NCBI GenBank assembly: GCA_016838795.1
Contig: JAEHKQ010000172.1
Span: forward strand, 1-16,574
DNA length: 16,574 nucleotides
Source: Nitrosopumilales archaeon
GTDB taxonomy: Archaea; Thermoproteota; Nitrososphaeria; Nitrososphaerales; Nitrosopumilaceae
Direction: 5' to 3'
In this document: positions 1 through 6,823 of the stretch, in pieces
Layout: each line of letters opens with the position of its first letter
How positions within the stretch are numbered: position 1 is the stretch's first letter
The notes under the pieces: model-generated
Seen by the model: the letters and a program-made list of their open reading frames with translations, nothing else
Databases searched by the model: none
Told to the model about the DNA's origin: nothing
Made by a program: the position numbers and the translations under genes

Positions 1-2
1 TT

Positions 3-2858
3 GGCAGCCTTGCAAATGTTTTTCCAGACTCATTTTTAATTTTACAAATAGTAAACCCAAATGATGATCTATGTCAAATTCAGCAGTTAACTCCATTATC
101 AAATGGATTGTTTGTGACGAAAGGAATTCCACTAAAGGGAAAACTTTGTGGTATTTCCGGAGAATATGAGATAAAAATCTTCTATGGAGATCATTCAACA
201 GAATCAACCTTTACAGTGTCTTCAACAACTTTTGAAGAGCCAAGTGGCGCTACATATTTTGATCAAGCAACAAAATTAGTTTCTGAAAAAATCAAATCGT
301 TAGAACAGAAAACTAATGCTAACTTGGAACAGTTTTCATTACAATTAGAAACATTGAGTACTAATCCATCAGATAATACTATTGAAGAATTAGAACTATT
401 ATATGTTGATTTATGGAACACGTACTTTATTCAAGATGAACTTTTTGAAATTGATCCTTCATTCCGACCTGTTGTAACAGCTGCGTTAGATTCAATGTTA
501 CACTTAATAGACAATGGAAAAGTTTCTTTTGATATTGCTAAAACAATAGATAGCGAAATTTTTTCCTCAGTATTTTATTATGAAATTGGCGACACAAACA
601 CTGCGATTGATAGGATAAACGATGTTTTTGTTTCAATTAAAAATGTCGACCCAATCAAAGTTGAAGCCAGACAAACACTTAGTTTTCAAGAATTGGAAGA
701 TTCGCTTTTGAGTTTAATGACAAAAGATAATTCTTTGATGAACAGGGCCATTAAAGAAGAGATTGCATTTATTTTTGCTCGTGGAACTGGCCCAATCTAT
801 TCTACCGAACTAAATGATCTTGTAGATCTTCTATCAAAATCGAGATATCTGGATGTGATTTCTCGAAAGCAGATAGGCCTCTATAAGATAGTCCAGATTG
901 AATGGGATTCAACAAAATCATCTTTACTCAATAAGAATACGATAGAGAAATTCTTGGAGCCCAAAGAAAAGGTATCAAAACTTCACCAGGCGGCCTTAAT
1001 TTTGCGGGAACTCGATAACGTTGATAGATTCATTTCTGATGATAGAGAAGGCAATTCAGAACTTGCAAATATAATTTCGCCAGAATGGAATAATCTTGAA
1101 ACTCAATTAGAACTCGCAACCTCAGTTGATGATATTCTCACAGCTAAAAATGATATCAAAAACATGAAAATGGTTATCGATGCATCCTCAAGAATTTCAA
1201 AGGCTGTAGAAATCTCTCAAACAACTAACATTGGATCCGATTTGATTGATGGTTGGGAATCTCTTCTTGTACAAGTAGAACGCGCACAGTCCGTTGGTGA
1301 AATTTTAGCTCTTGTCTCAGAATTTGACAATTCTATAAACGAATTAAGGGAAAAACGAAGTCCAATATCGATTTTAAAGTTTGAATATGAAACAATGAAA
1401 AATAAAGCAGAGATTCAGGCTGATTACAATAATCTCTTCATGATTAACAATGCTCTCAAAATTCTTGATACAGCTGAAAAAATGCAAAATGGTAATCCAA
1501 CTGTGAGCAAGATTGACAGAATTGAAGTGTTACTTACATGGGCAAGTGAAAAAGCACCAGAAATTAAAGACGACTTGAGCTCTTATTCTAAAGATGCATA
1601 CAAGGTTCGTGCCAGTGACATTCTCCAAAGAGCAAAATCAATTGAAAATTTGGCCGAGTTAGGGCTAAGTAAAAACAGATTCTTACCCTATTATATAGAG
1701 TTTACAGATTTCATGATGGAACGAGTCAACGAGGCAAGGAATCTTGTAATAAATAATGATTTAGATGCTGCTGATGAACTTGTACGAGACTTGTTCATTG
1801 AATGGCGTCAAGTTTCAGAGGCATATGCAGATGATCCATTTGGTTCAGAGTCTGGATACAGTAAAGATGAACTAAAAAGAATAGAATATCGCAAACATCT
1901 AGAGCAAATTTCAGAAACCGTCTCTAAATTTTATAATGCTGGCTTTGCACAACATTCCGACAAATATGTGAAAATGACTGACGAAGCCTCAGAACTAATC
2001 GATTATGGTAATTTCATAGATGCAGAATCAAAATTAGCAGAAATTCGTACTTATCTTAACGAGTATTTGCCACTCAACAATGCCGATATCATCTTTGACA
2101 TTGAATATGATCAAGAAAAAGACATCTGGATTATGGAAGGAGCAGTAAACAAGCCCGATGGTTTAAGAAAAAAGGACATGAGACAAGACCTGTATGTTAC
2201 GGTGTATGATGGCGCAGGTAATATTCACAGTACATTAGAATTTACAGATACAAGGAATGGTGACTTTTTCACACAATGGAGAGCACCAATTGAACCAGGA
2301 CTTTATGTGGTAATGTTACAATATATGAATTCCAAAGCAACACAAATTGTAAATGTAGCAGATAAAAGTGAAAGGAGCTATGATTCTGAAGAGCTTGATA
2401 CATTAGAACTCGCAAGAGAATTTGAAGAACTAAAATCATTCATCGAACAATTTAGTGGTAGAAACTATGATGATTCTAGATTCGAACCAATCCTCAACGA
2501 AATTAAAATTGGATTAGTTAACAGAGATTCAGAACAGGCTGATGCAAAGCTTGATGAGCTAAAACGACTAATTGAGAGATATCTTCCAATGCGATCTCGA
2601 TCAGCAGTAATTGAGGCCCAATTTGATAACGATAAACTAATTCTTTCAGGCGCAGTACAAAAAACCCTTTCATTCAGTGAGGATTTGTTTATAGATATTT
2701 TTGATCAACAAGGCAATTTAGTTAACGAAGTAGCATTGAAGGACGGCGCATCTGGTCATTTCAGTAAGGTAATATCACAACCATTTTCGCCTGGAGTTTA
2801 TGTGGCACAACTAGAATACCATGATCTTACAGTAACCGATTTCTTTTCGGTTAACTAG
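3..2858 (+). CDS. Large helical and beta-sandwich protein, 5' end missing (left-edge partial)
   Basis: The frame is open from base 3, so the TTG at 108 is probably an internal codon and the true start lies left of the window. 951 residues are visible. The N-terminal part before about base 230 is beta-rich (Ig-like), followed by several hundred residues of charged, mostly alpha-helical or coiled-coil sequence. The C-terminal third is a duplication: a helical segment (about 1885-2080) plus a beta domain (about 2080-2365, ending with a GLYVVMLQY-type strand), then a second helical segment (about 2395-2600) plus a beta domain (about 2600-2855, with GVYVAQLEY). Such architecture suggests an extracellular or envelope protein, but the signal peptide would be outside the window and no C-terminal anchor is seen. 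No enzyme motif was recognised. It lies outside the repeat array and converges on the zinc-finger gene. Confidence 0.85.
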   Translation, partial: GSLANVFPDSFLILQIVNPNDDLCQIQQLTPLSNGLFVTKGIPLKGKLCGISGEYEIKIFYGDHSTESTFTVSSTTFEEPSGATYFDQATKLVSEKIKSLEQKTNANLEQFSLQLETLSTNPSDNTIEELELLYVDLWNTYFIQDELFEIDPSFRPVVTAALDSMLHLIDNGKVSFDIAKTIDSEIFSSVFYYEIGDTNTAIDRINDVFVSIKNVDPIKVEARQTLSFQELEDSLLSLMTKDNSLMNRAIKEEIAFIFARGTGPIYSTELNDLVDLLSKSRYLDVISRKQIGLYKIVQIEWDSTKSSLLNKNTIEKFLEPKEKVSKLHQAALILRELDNVDRFISDDREGNSELANIISPEWNNLETQLELATSVDDILTAKNDIKNMKMVIDASSRISKAVEISQTTNIGSDLIDGWESLLVQVERAQSVGEILALVSEFDNSINELREKRSPISILKFEYETMKNKAEIQADYNNLFMINNALKILDTAEKMQNGNPTVSKIDRIEVLLTWASEKAPEIKDDLSSYSKDAYKVRASDILQRAKSIENLAELGLSKNRFLPYYIEFTDFMMERVNEARNLVINNDLDAADELVRDLFIEWRQVSEAYADDPFGSESGYSKDELKRIEYRKHLEQISETVSKFYNAGFAQHSDKYVKMTDEASELIDYGNFIDAESKLAEIRTYLNEYLPLNNADIIFDIEYDQEKDIWIMEGAVNKPDGLRKKDMRQDLYVTVYDGAGNIHSTLEFTDTRNGDFFTQWRAPIEPGLYVVMLQYMNSKATQIVNVADKSERSYDSEELDTLELAREFEELKSFIEQFSGRNYDDSRFEPILNEIKIGLVNRDSEQADAKLDELKRLIERYLPMRSRSAVIEAQFDNDKLILSGAVQKTLSFSEDLFIDIFDQQGNLVNEVALKDGASGHFSKVISQPFSPGVYVAQLEYHDLTVTDFFSVN

Positions 2859-2860
2859 TT

Positions 2861-2870
2861 TCTTTTTTTA
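2861..2870 (+). terminator. T-run terminator of the large surface-type gene
   Basis: A run of seven T (2863-2869) starts five bases after the TAG stop of the large protein, with no hairpin needed. This is the usual form of archaeal intrinsic terminators. Inferred from position only. Confidence 0.4.
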
Positions 2871-2932
2871 ATGTCCTTTACTATGCTGAAAAGCTGCCTT
2901 GCTGCTAATTTTGGATAATGCGTGCCTAAATT

Positions 2933-3151
2933 TTATTTTTTTAGAATAGGTTTGTCTTTTTCATCATTTGCTCTTTCAGCATCAAATGTATCTTGATGAG
3001 CTGGATCCTTGTGCATGTAACTATGATCTCCTCCTTCTGCTTTTCTGCAGAATTTTTTATGAACGGCTTCTTCGACCTTTAACGTGGTTTCATTTTCATG
3101 AAATAGTCGTTTTCCACAATCTTCGCAGATGATTTCAGGCACGTCACTCAT
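2933..3151 (-). CDS. Small zinc-finger protein (72 aa)
   Basis: A short hydrophilic protein with a likely zinc site Cys9-x2-Cys12 ... His31-x3-Cys35, read from CEDCGKRLF and HKKFC. The tail is acidic and lysine-rich, with further histidines (GGDHSY, HKDPAHQD). The ATG at 3151 was chosen; a TTG nine bases further out (3160) would add only three residues. No function can be named: such C2HC mini-proteins in archaea may bind nucleic acid or a protein partner. It converges on the large gene, and its upstream side is the left edge of the repeat island (boundary repeat at 3165-3217), so it is probably the last chromosomal gene before the array. Confidence 0.75.
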   Translation of the reverse strand: MSDVPEIICEDCGKRLFHENETTLKVEEAVHKKFCRKAEGGDHSYMHKDPAHQDTFDAERANDEKDKPILKK

Positions 3152-3164
3152 GAGTTTCAAATGT

Positions 3165-3217
3165 ATTTAGATGTTCTACTTTAAATTCACTTTTTTCAAC
3201 ACGTTTAGAGTCTAAAC
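3165..3217 (+). repeat. Left boundary copy of a second repeat, paired with 13361-13397
   Basis: Two stretches here resemble the right side of the island in the same orientation. 3165-3185 (ATTTAGATGTT, two bases, ACTTTAAA) matches 13377-13397 at 19 of 21 positions. 3189-3209 matches 13363-13383 at 19 of 21 (ACTTTTTT, one base, AACAC, one base, TTTAGA). Alignments were made by hand. The two copies enclose all twelve array elements. The segment is also the upstream region of the zinc-finger gene, and its TTTAAA could be that gene's TATA box. Confidence 0.4.
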
Positions 3218-3267
3218 TAATTTTGTGAATCCCTATATGAGAACCGTTCCAATTTCGCTAAATCATT

Positions 3268-3291
3268 TTTACATTTGATATGAACTGTCAA
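3268..3291 (+). repeat. Array element copy 1
   Basis: Matches the element except TTT for TTA at the left end, spacer GATATG, and CAA for TAA at the right end. It is the first copy of the array, 64 bases before the membrane-protein ATG. Its right end starts a nested inverted repeat: GTCAAC (3287-3292) with GTTGAC (3309-3314), enclosing CTTGT-A-ACAAG (3294-3304). Confidence 0.85.
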
Positions 3292-3355
3292 CGCTTGTAA
3301 CAAGTTTAGTTGACTGTGACGATAATTATTATGATGATCTGACGGAGATATTATT

Positions 3356-3883
3356 ATGGAAAATACTGGAAGCAAGTGGGCAAACAGATTCATAATAGCA
3401 GCTATTATCCAAGGCGGAGTAATGACGGCAATGGCACTAGTCATTGTTGGGATGCAGATAACATATACTCAAGTAAACATAATACAATTTCTCTCATTAT
3501 CTTTTGAAGGAACCGCAAAATGGTTCTTTTTAGGAATCATATTTCATTTGATTATAATTGTAGCAGTGGCTGTAACTGCCTTATTTTATATTCAGATTGA
3601 AGTTTTCTTGAAGAAAAAATTGTCTAGAACATCAAGAGTATTAGCATCAATTCATCTGATTGGAATGAATGTTGGAGGTGCAGGAGCAATGTTGATTATG
3701 ACATTTGCTGGTTTAGCTGGAACTGGATTGCTCTCAGTTTTTACTGAAGGAAAGCTTGGTCCAAAGAATCCTGCCATTATGGATTCATTTGTAGAGCCAA
3801 TTGGGGGATTTGTTGCACTTCTTGCAATTGGAGTAATATGTGGCGGCATGTGTTTCATATTGGCATACAGAAGTAATTCGTAA
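3356..3883 (+). CDS. Four-helix integral membrane protein (175 aa)
   Basis: Not recognised as a named family. Four hydrophobic segments are visible at roughly residues 12-34, 56-80, 98-124 and 148-171, with a positively charged loop (KKKLSRTSR, about 86-94) between the second and third, and glycine-rich stretches (NVGGAGAM, GLAGTG, EPIGGF) in the later ones. The ATG is preceded by GGAG (3344-3347) at a normal Shine-Dalgarno distance. It is the only gene between elements 1 and 2 and forms a single-gene module. The ORF on the opposite strand at 3217-3444 is a shadow. It could be a small transporter subunit or a membrane anchor; there is no motif to decide. Confidence 0.85.
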   Translation: MENTGSKWANRFIIAAIIQGGVMTAMALVIVGMQITYTQVNIIQFLSLSFEGTAKWFFLGIIFHLIIIVAVAVTALFYIQIEVFLKKKLSRTSRVLASIHLIGMNVGGAGAMLIMTFAGLAGTGLLSVFTEGKLGPKNPAIMDSFVEPIGGFVALLAIGVICGGMCFILAYRSNS

Positions 3884-3917
3884 TCCTAGTACAGATTACG
3901 AATTAAGAATTTTTAGA

Positions 3918-3941
3918 TTAACATTTGATACGAACTGTTAA
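3918..3941 (+). repeat. Array element copy 2 (consensus form)
   Basis: Perfect consensus copy: left arm TTAACATTT, six-base spacer GATACG, right arm AACTGTTAA. The outer six bases of the arms (TTAACA and TGTTAA) are exact inverted repeats. It starts 35 bases after the membrane-protein stop and ends 42 bases before the kinase ATG. The right extension is CGAGACTCC, related to copies 8 and 11. Confidence 0.95.
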
Positions 3942-3950
3942 CGAGACTCC

Positions 3951-3960
3951 TTTTTTATTC
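3951..3960 (+). promoter_or_regulatory. TATA-like box of the kinase gene
   Basis: TTTTTTATTC is centred about 28 bases before the ATG at 3984, the spacing expected for an archaeal TATA box serving a leaderless or near-leaderless transcript. It lies just downstream of array element 2, so the module seems to carry its own promoter. Confidence 0.35.
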
Positions 3961-3983
3961 AAATTCTCCGTGAATAGTTTACC

Positions 3984-4397
3984 ATGGAAGTAATCATTAT
4001 AGTAGGTATTGCAGGTAGTGGTAAAACAACAGTCTGTAAGAAACTATTTCCTCACCATAAACACATTTCATTGGATGAAATAAGAAAACATAACAGAAGA
4101 AAAGAGTATAAGTTAATTGAACAAAATCTTCAACAAGGAAATTCTATAGTAATAGACGACACAAATCTGACTCGGCACATAAGAAGTGGTCATATAATAA
4201 GAGTGAAAAATTACAATCCCCGAATTGTAGCAGTATTTCTAGATTATTCCATACAAAGAATACAGATGCAAAACTCCAAACGAGAAAGACAGCTTCCAGA
4301 TCATGTCCTTTTCAGGATGAAAAAACAACTCGAGCCACCTTCTTACGATGAGGGGTTTGATTACATACAAACTCTAAATGATAATTTTAGCTTCTAA
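3984..4397 (+). CDS. P-loop kinase of the polynucleotide kinase type (137 aa)
   Basis: A small ATP-binding kinase. Walker A is GIAGSGKTT at residues 8-16, followed by SLDEIR (29-34), where the Asp is in the position that binds the phosphate acceptor in Pnk-type kinases, and IDDTNLT (57-63), the typical Walker B-like DDTN. A C-terminal PPSYDEGFDYI resembles the EGF segment near the end of PNKP kinase domains. Known members phosphorylate 5'-OH ends of DNA or RNA; relatives act on seryl-tRNA or other substrates, so the substrate is open. At 137 residues it is only the kinase domain, without phosphatase or ligase parts. It is the first of five plus-strand genes between elements 2 and 3. Confidence 0.85.
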   Translation: MEVIIIVGIAGSGKTTVCKKLFPHHKHISLDEIRKHNRRKEYKLIEQNLQQGNSIVIDDTNLTRHIRSGHIIRVKNYNPRIVAVFLDYSIQRIQMQNSKRERQLPDHVLFRMKKQLEPPSYDEGFDYIQTLNDNFSF

Positions 4398-4432
4398 TTC
4401 TTCTTTTTATATGTAAGATTCGTTTTAATAGT

Positions 4433-4672
4433 ATGAATTTTGGAGAATCTAATTACAAGACTCATGATCTACCAATTGATGAGAGAATTGTATCTGTTCA
4501 AAGGATGTTCCCAAACTGTCATAAATATACTAAATGCTGTACTGAGGATAGTGAATTTTGGGAAACTCTACAAAAAAGAGTGAAAGAAATATCACCAAAA
4601 AAAACATATTTTAGAATTACAAAACAAGAGATAAAACCACAGAAACCACCAAAGGGTTTTGAGGGATGGTAA
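4433..4672 (+). CDS. Small unknown protein with three cysteines (79 aa)
   Basis: Not recognised. The protein is basic and hydrophilic, with Cys29, Cys35 and Cys36 (PNCHKYTKCC) and a proline- and lysine-rich tail (KPQKPPKGFEGW). It follows the kinase gene by 35 bases and its stop is directly adjacent to the start of the Cys-rich microprotein, which suggests coupled translation. The opposite-strand frame 4519-4710 is a shadow. The Cys pattern could bind a metal together with a partner protein, but nothing here proves it. Confidence 0.7.
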   Translation: MNFGESNYKTHDLPIDERIVSVQRMFPNCHKYTKCCTEDSEFWETLQKRVKEISPKKTYFRITKQEIKPQKPPKGFEGW

Positions 4673-4780
4673 ATGAATCTGTATGAATGTACTTGTGGTT
4701 GTGGGTGCAATAATCTAACTAGTGATTATGTTTGTGATTCTTGTAAAGCTGGAGTTTGTAGGACTAAGTTAAATGCTTGA
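4673..4780 (+). CDS. Cys-rich microprotein, zinc-ribbon-like (35 aa)
   Basis: The ATG directly follows the TAA of the preceding gene with no gap. The 35 residues contain seven cysteines: YECTCGCGC near the N-terminus and CDSCKAGVC near the C-terminus, separated by about eight residues. Two pairs of CxxC/CxC knuckles are what a minimal zinc ribbon or metallothionein-like protein needs. The zero spacing to the upstream gene and the dense Cys pattern make chance unlikely for so short a frame, but expression is unproven. Confidence 0.6.
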   Translation: MNLYECTCGCGCNNLTSDYVCDSCKAGVCRTKLNA

Positions 4781-4828
4781 GTTGTGAACGATTTATCTGT
4801 AAGTTAAGTCATTATAAAAAAGAGACTA

Positions 4829-5029
4829 TTGGATTCAAAAAAAACCCTAAAGATACAAGACCTAGTACACGTAACAAATGAAAAAATGAATGAAATTGCC
4901 GAGGAGATAAGCAGTATTAAAGATTCAAACATGGTTGAAAAAGAAAAAAATGAAAAAATTCGTGTTCTTGAACAGGATTTTCGGCAATTACTTGAAGATG
5001 AAACAAAGCAAGTAGAGGAAATATTGTAG
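4829..5029 (+). CDS. Small coiled-coil protein (66 aa)
   Basis: A short, highly charged, almost wholly helical protein (EKMNEIAEEISSIKD, then EKNEKIRVLEQDFRQLLEDE) with heptad-like spacing of hydrophobic residues and no cysteine. The TTG at 4829 gives the full frame. An ATG at 4886 is the alternative, and the sequence TTATAAAA at 4812-4819, if it is a TATA box, lies too close to the TTG and would favour that later start. Third of the small genes after the kinase. Unknown function; it may be an oligomerisation or adaptor protein. Confidence 0.6.
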   Translation: MDSKKTLKIQDLVHVTNEKMNEIAEEISSIKDSNMVEKEKNEKIRVLEQDFRQLLEDETKQVEEIL

Positions 5030-5098
5030 CAAATGAATTAAACAAACCAGGCTTCATAACTTGAAAATCTTTTAACTAGATTAAAACAAAGTATTCTA

Positions 5099-5410
5099 TT
5101 GATACATGCAGAAGTTAGTGCGTATCCAATGGGGACAAATACTACGAGTTCTAGTTTTTACATCGCTAAAGGAATTGAAGCCATTCAGAATCTTGAGGGG
5201 GTACGTTATGAAGTTACCACCATGGGAACGTTGCTTGAATCTGAAAACGTTGATAAAATTTTTGAGGCCTCAAAAAGAATAATGGAGGCAATTCACAATT
5301 TAGGTGTTCAAAGAGTTGAAATTGTTCTTAAAATTGATTCAAGAAAAGACAAGGATTCAAAGCTTGAAGAAAAGCTGGAATCGTTAAAAAAATATCTAAA
5401 ATCCAAATAA
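5099..5410 (+). CDS. MTH1187/YkoF-type thiamine-binding protein (103 aa)
   Basis: Matches the DUF77 (Thiamine_BP) family: an N-terminal strand ending in SAYPMGTN, a helix (YIAKGIEAIQ), the Y-x-V-T-T-M-G-T segment that lines the ligand pocket, and LGVQRVEIVLKID near residue 70. Length is that of the single-domain archaeal proteins, which form tetramers and bind thiamine or related pyrimidines. The family is associated with thiamine salvage or transport, but no such gene is seen here. The start is TTG at 5099 in the context CTATTG, with no obvious ribosome site, as expected for a leaderless message. It ends the five-gene module; its stop lies directly before element 3. Confidence 0.85.
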   Translation: MIHAEVSAYPMGTNTTSSSFYIAKGIEAIQNLEGVRYEVTTMGTLLESENVDKIFEASKRIMEAIHNLGVQRVEIVLKIDSRKDKDSKLEEKLESLKKYLKSK

Positions 5411-5434
5411 TTGATATTTGATACGAACTGTTAA
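5411..5434 (+). repeat. Array element copy 3
   Basis: Begins at the base after the thiamine-binding gene's stop codon. The left arm is TTGATATTT, and spacer and right arm are consensus. The end of the arm starts an imperfect inverted repeat, TTAACCGAT (5431-5439) with ATCGGGTAA (5454-5462), one mismatch, which encloses a half-copy of the element. Confidence 0.9.
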
Positions 5435-5439
5435 CCGAT

Positions 5440-5454
5440 GTTATGAAGTGTTAA
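5440..5454 (+). repeat. Half-copy of the array element
   Basis: Spacer GTTATG plus right arm AAGTGTTAA without a matching left arm. Copy 11 has the same unusual spacer GTTATG and nearly the same arm (AAATGTTAA), so this is likely a remnant of a copy-11-like site lying directly after copy 3. Confidence 0.5.
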
Positions 5455-5519
5455 TCGGGTAATTTCTTAATGTGAGATCAGCATTAAATCAAAGTTCTTT
5501 GACTTAGGTAGTTTACTAT

Positions 5520-6311
5520 TTGCTAGCTAAAACAAATCAGAAAGCGGAAATGCATCAAGTTATCACAGTGGCAAATGAAAAAGGCGGTGTAGGGAAGACA
5601 GATCTTGCTGTGAATCTCTCAGCTTTGCTTGCAAACATGGATAAGCGTGTTCTGCTAATCGACCTTGACCCTCAGGCCAATGCTAGCTACTACCTCGCTC
5701 AAGACGAGTTCAAATTCTCAACTGCGGATGTTTTGTTGAATGAACAGCCATTAGATGATGTGATAATGAACACTTGTGTAAAAGGGCTTGACATAGCTCC
5801 CTCAACTTTAGGCCTAAGTGCTGCAGAGCTACGCCTTGCCAACGATGTTAACATGCAGTTTAAGCTAAAAAAGGCGTTAAAGACGATAGAAAACCATTAT
5901 GATTACATCTTTATCGACACTCCTCCTTCCCTAGGATTATTAACTGTAAACGCTTTCACAGCGGCAGATGGAGTTCTTGTCCCTGTTCAAGCCCACTTCT
6001 TTTCTTTACACGGTCTTTCTAATCTACTTAGGATTATAGAAGACTTAAAGGAAGTGATAAATCCGCAGCTCAGCCTCTATGGAATTGTATTAACTATGTA
6101 TGACCGTCGGACAAGCCTTGCTAAGGAGGTGAAGCAGGTTGTTACGGAACGATTCGACGGAAAGGTATTCAAAACCGTAATCCCTACTTGCATAAAGCTT
6201 GCCGAGGCGCCTAGCCACCGTAAGCCAATCACCCTATATGCACCCAACAACAGGATTGAAGGGGTGTATAGGCAACTGGCGGAGGAGTTCTTAAAACGCT
6301 TAAACGCCTAG
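5520..6311 (+). CDS. parA: ParA/Soj-family partition ATPase (263 aa)
   Basis: Deviant Walker A ATPase: ANEKGGVGKTDLA around residues 18-30 with the signature lysine of KGG, Walker A' LLIDLDPQAN (45-54), and Walker B FIDTPPS in the middle. Known members partition plasmids or chromosomes with a ParB-type partner, or position cellular structures. In KGGVGKTD an Asp stands where a second Thr is usual. Start: TTG at 5520 or ATG at 5550; the latter leaves only eight residues before the core, as in many ParA proteins. Hand counts give 31/60 G+C at 5641-5700 and 32/60 at 6181-6240, against 20/60 at 4141-4200, so it looks acquired. The only recognised plasmid-type gene of the island. The frame after it (to 6616) is its likely partner. 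Confidence 0.93.
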   Translation: MLAKTNQKAEMHQVITVANEKGGVGKTDLAVNLSALLANMDKRVLLIDLDPQANASYYLAQDEFKFSTADVLLNEQPLDDVIMNTCVKGLDIAPSTLGLSAAELRLANDVNMQFKLKKALKTIENHYDYIFIDTPPSLGLLTVNAFTAADGVLVPVQAHFFSLHGLSNLLRIIEDLKEVINPQLSLYGIVLTMYDRRTSLAKEVKQVVTERFDGKVFKTVIPTCIKLAEAPSHRKPITLYAPNNRIEGVYRQLAEEFLKRLNA

Positions 6312-6616
6312 GGAATAACCCTTTCAAAAATAAGCAAAGAGAGGAGCGAGAAAAGTACCTTGACCCTTTCTTCAAGAAAAGCGAAAAGTTACTCACATTA
6401 CATCCCAAAATTTCGCAAACGGAAGATGCTGTACAACAAACCGTTAAGGAAAAAACATTGCAAAACTTTGAAAGTAAAAGTTGGCGATACAAGAAATTTA
6501 CCTGTAACGTTTCCTTGCCCAATGGCGAAATAGCTTCAAATTATTCGTTGACAATTCCAGAGATAGAGTCATATCGTGCCAATGGCATAGAAGTAGTAGT
6601 ACATCCTGGTCAATAG
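6272..6616 (+). CDS. Reading frame after parA without a usable start codon
   Basis: A frame in the -1 register relative to parA is open from 6272, overlaps the last 40 bases of parA and ends at TAG 6614-6616. It reads like real protein (NPFKNKQREEREKYLDPFF, later FTCNVSLPNGEIASNYSLTI and IEVVVHPGQ) and continues parA-like codon use. No ATG, GTG or TTG occurs before the TTG at 6458, which would leave only 52 residues. It may be made by a -1 frameshift near the parA end (C-TTA-AAA-C at 6290-6297 and C-TTA-AAC at 6299-6305), start at a rare codon, or be a 5'-damaged gene. It may be the ParB-like or adaptor partner of ParA, but no helix-turn-helix was recognised. Confidence 0.5.
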   Translation, partial: ATGGGVLKTLKRLGNNPFKNKQREEREKYLDPFFKKSEKLLTLHPKISQTEDAVQQTVKEKTLQNFESKSWRYKKFTCNVSLPNGEIASNYSLTIPEIESYRANGIEVVVHPGQ

Positions 6617-6727
6617 TAGATGTGTAAAATGTATCAAGACTACGAACTAGGTTTAAGATTGTGTTGTCATAAAAGTTCAGGTGTTACCATCCATGCAACT
6701 TCCTAGCCATGGTCAGTTTTTTCTAAA

Positions 6728-6748
6728 CAAACAATTCCTCCTTGTTTG
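6728..6748. terminator. Hairpin between convergent genes
   Basis: Perfect 7-bp inverted repeat CAAACAA (6728-6734) and TTGTTTG (6742-6748) around a 7-base loop. It lies in the 207-base gap (6617-6823) between the end of the parA-partner frame and the end of the minus-strand surface-protein gene, where a bidirectional terminator would be expected. The rest of the gap holds element 4 and no convincing gene. Confidence 0.4.
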
Positions 6749-6778
6749 AAATGGTATTTACGAATTTTGTTAATCTAA

Positions 6779-6802
6779 TCTAAATTTGACACGAACTGTT
6801 AA
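6779..6802 (+). repeat. Array element copy 4
   Basis: TCTAAATTT, spacer GACACG, consensus right arm. It lies in a convergent gap: about 160 bases after the parA-partner frame and 22 bases before the 3' end of the minus-strand surface gene. This is not where a promoter element of either gene would be needed. Confidence 0.85.
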
Positions 6803-6823
6803 CAACTGTTTTTTCGTTTAAAA

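Noticed and set aside
5058..5080. Degenerate element copy before the thiamine-binding gene (CTTTTAACTAG)
   Set aside because: It resembles only the right end of copy 9; no spacer or left arm can be aligned.
6229..6522. Minus-strand 97-codon frame opposite the end of parA
   Set aside because: Shadow of parA and its partner frame; composition and hydrophobic pattern are not protein-like.
6635..6657. Further degenerate element copy (contains TACGAACTAGG)
   Set aside because: Only about nine bases match and neither arm is complete; chance level in this DNA.
6620..6706. 28-codon frame after the parA partner (starts MCKMYQDYEL)
   Set aside because: Too short, with no family signal and no ribosome site.
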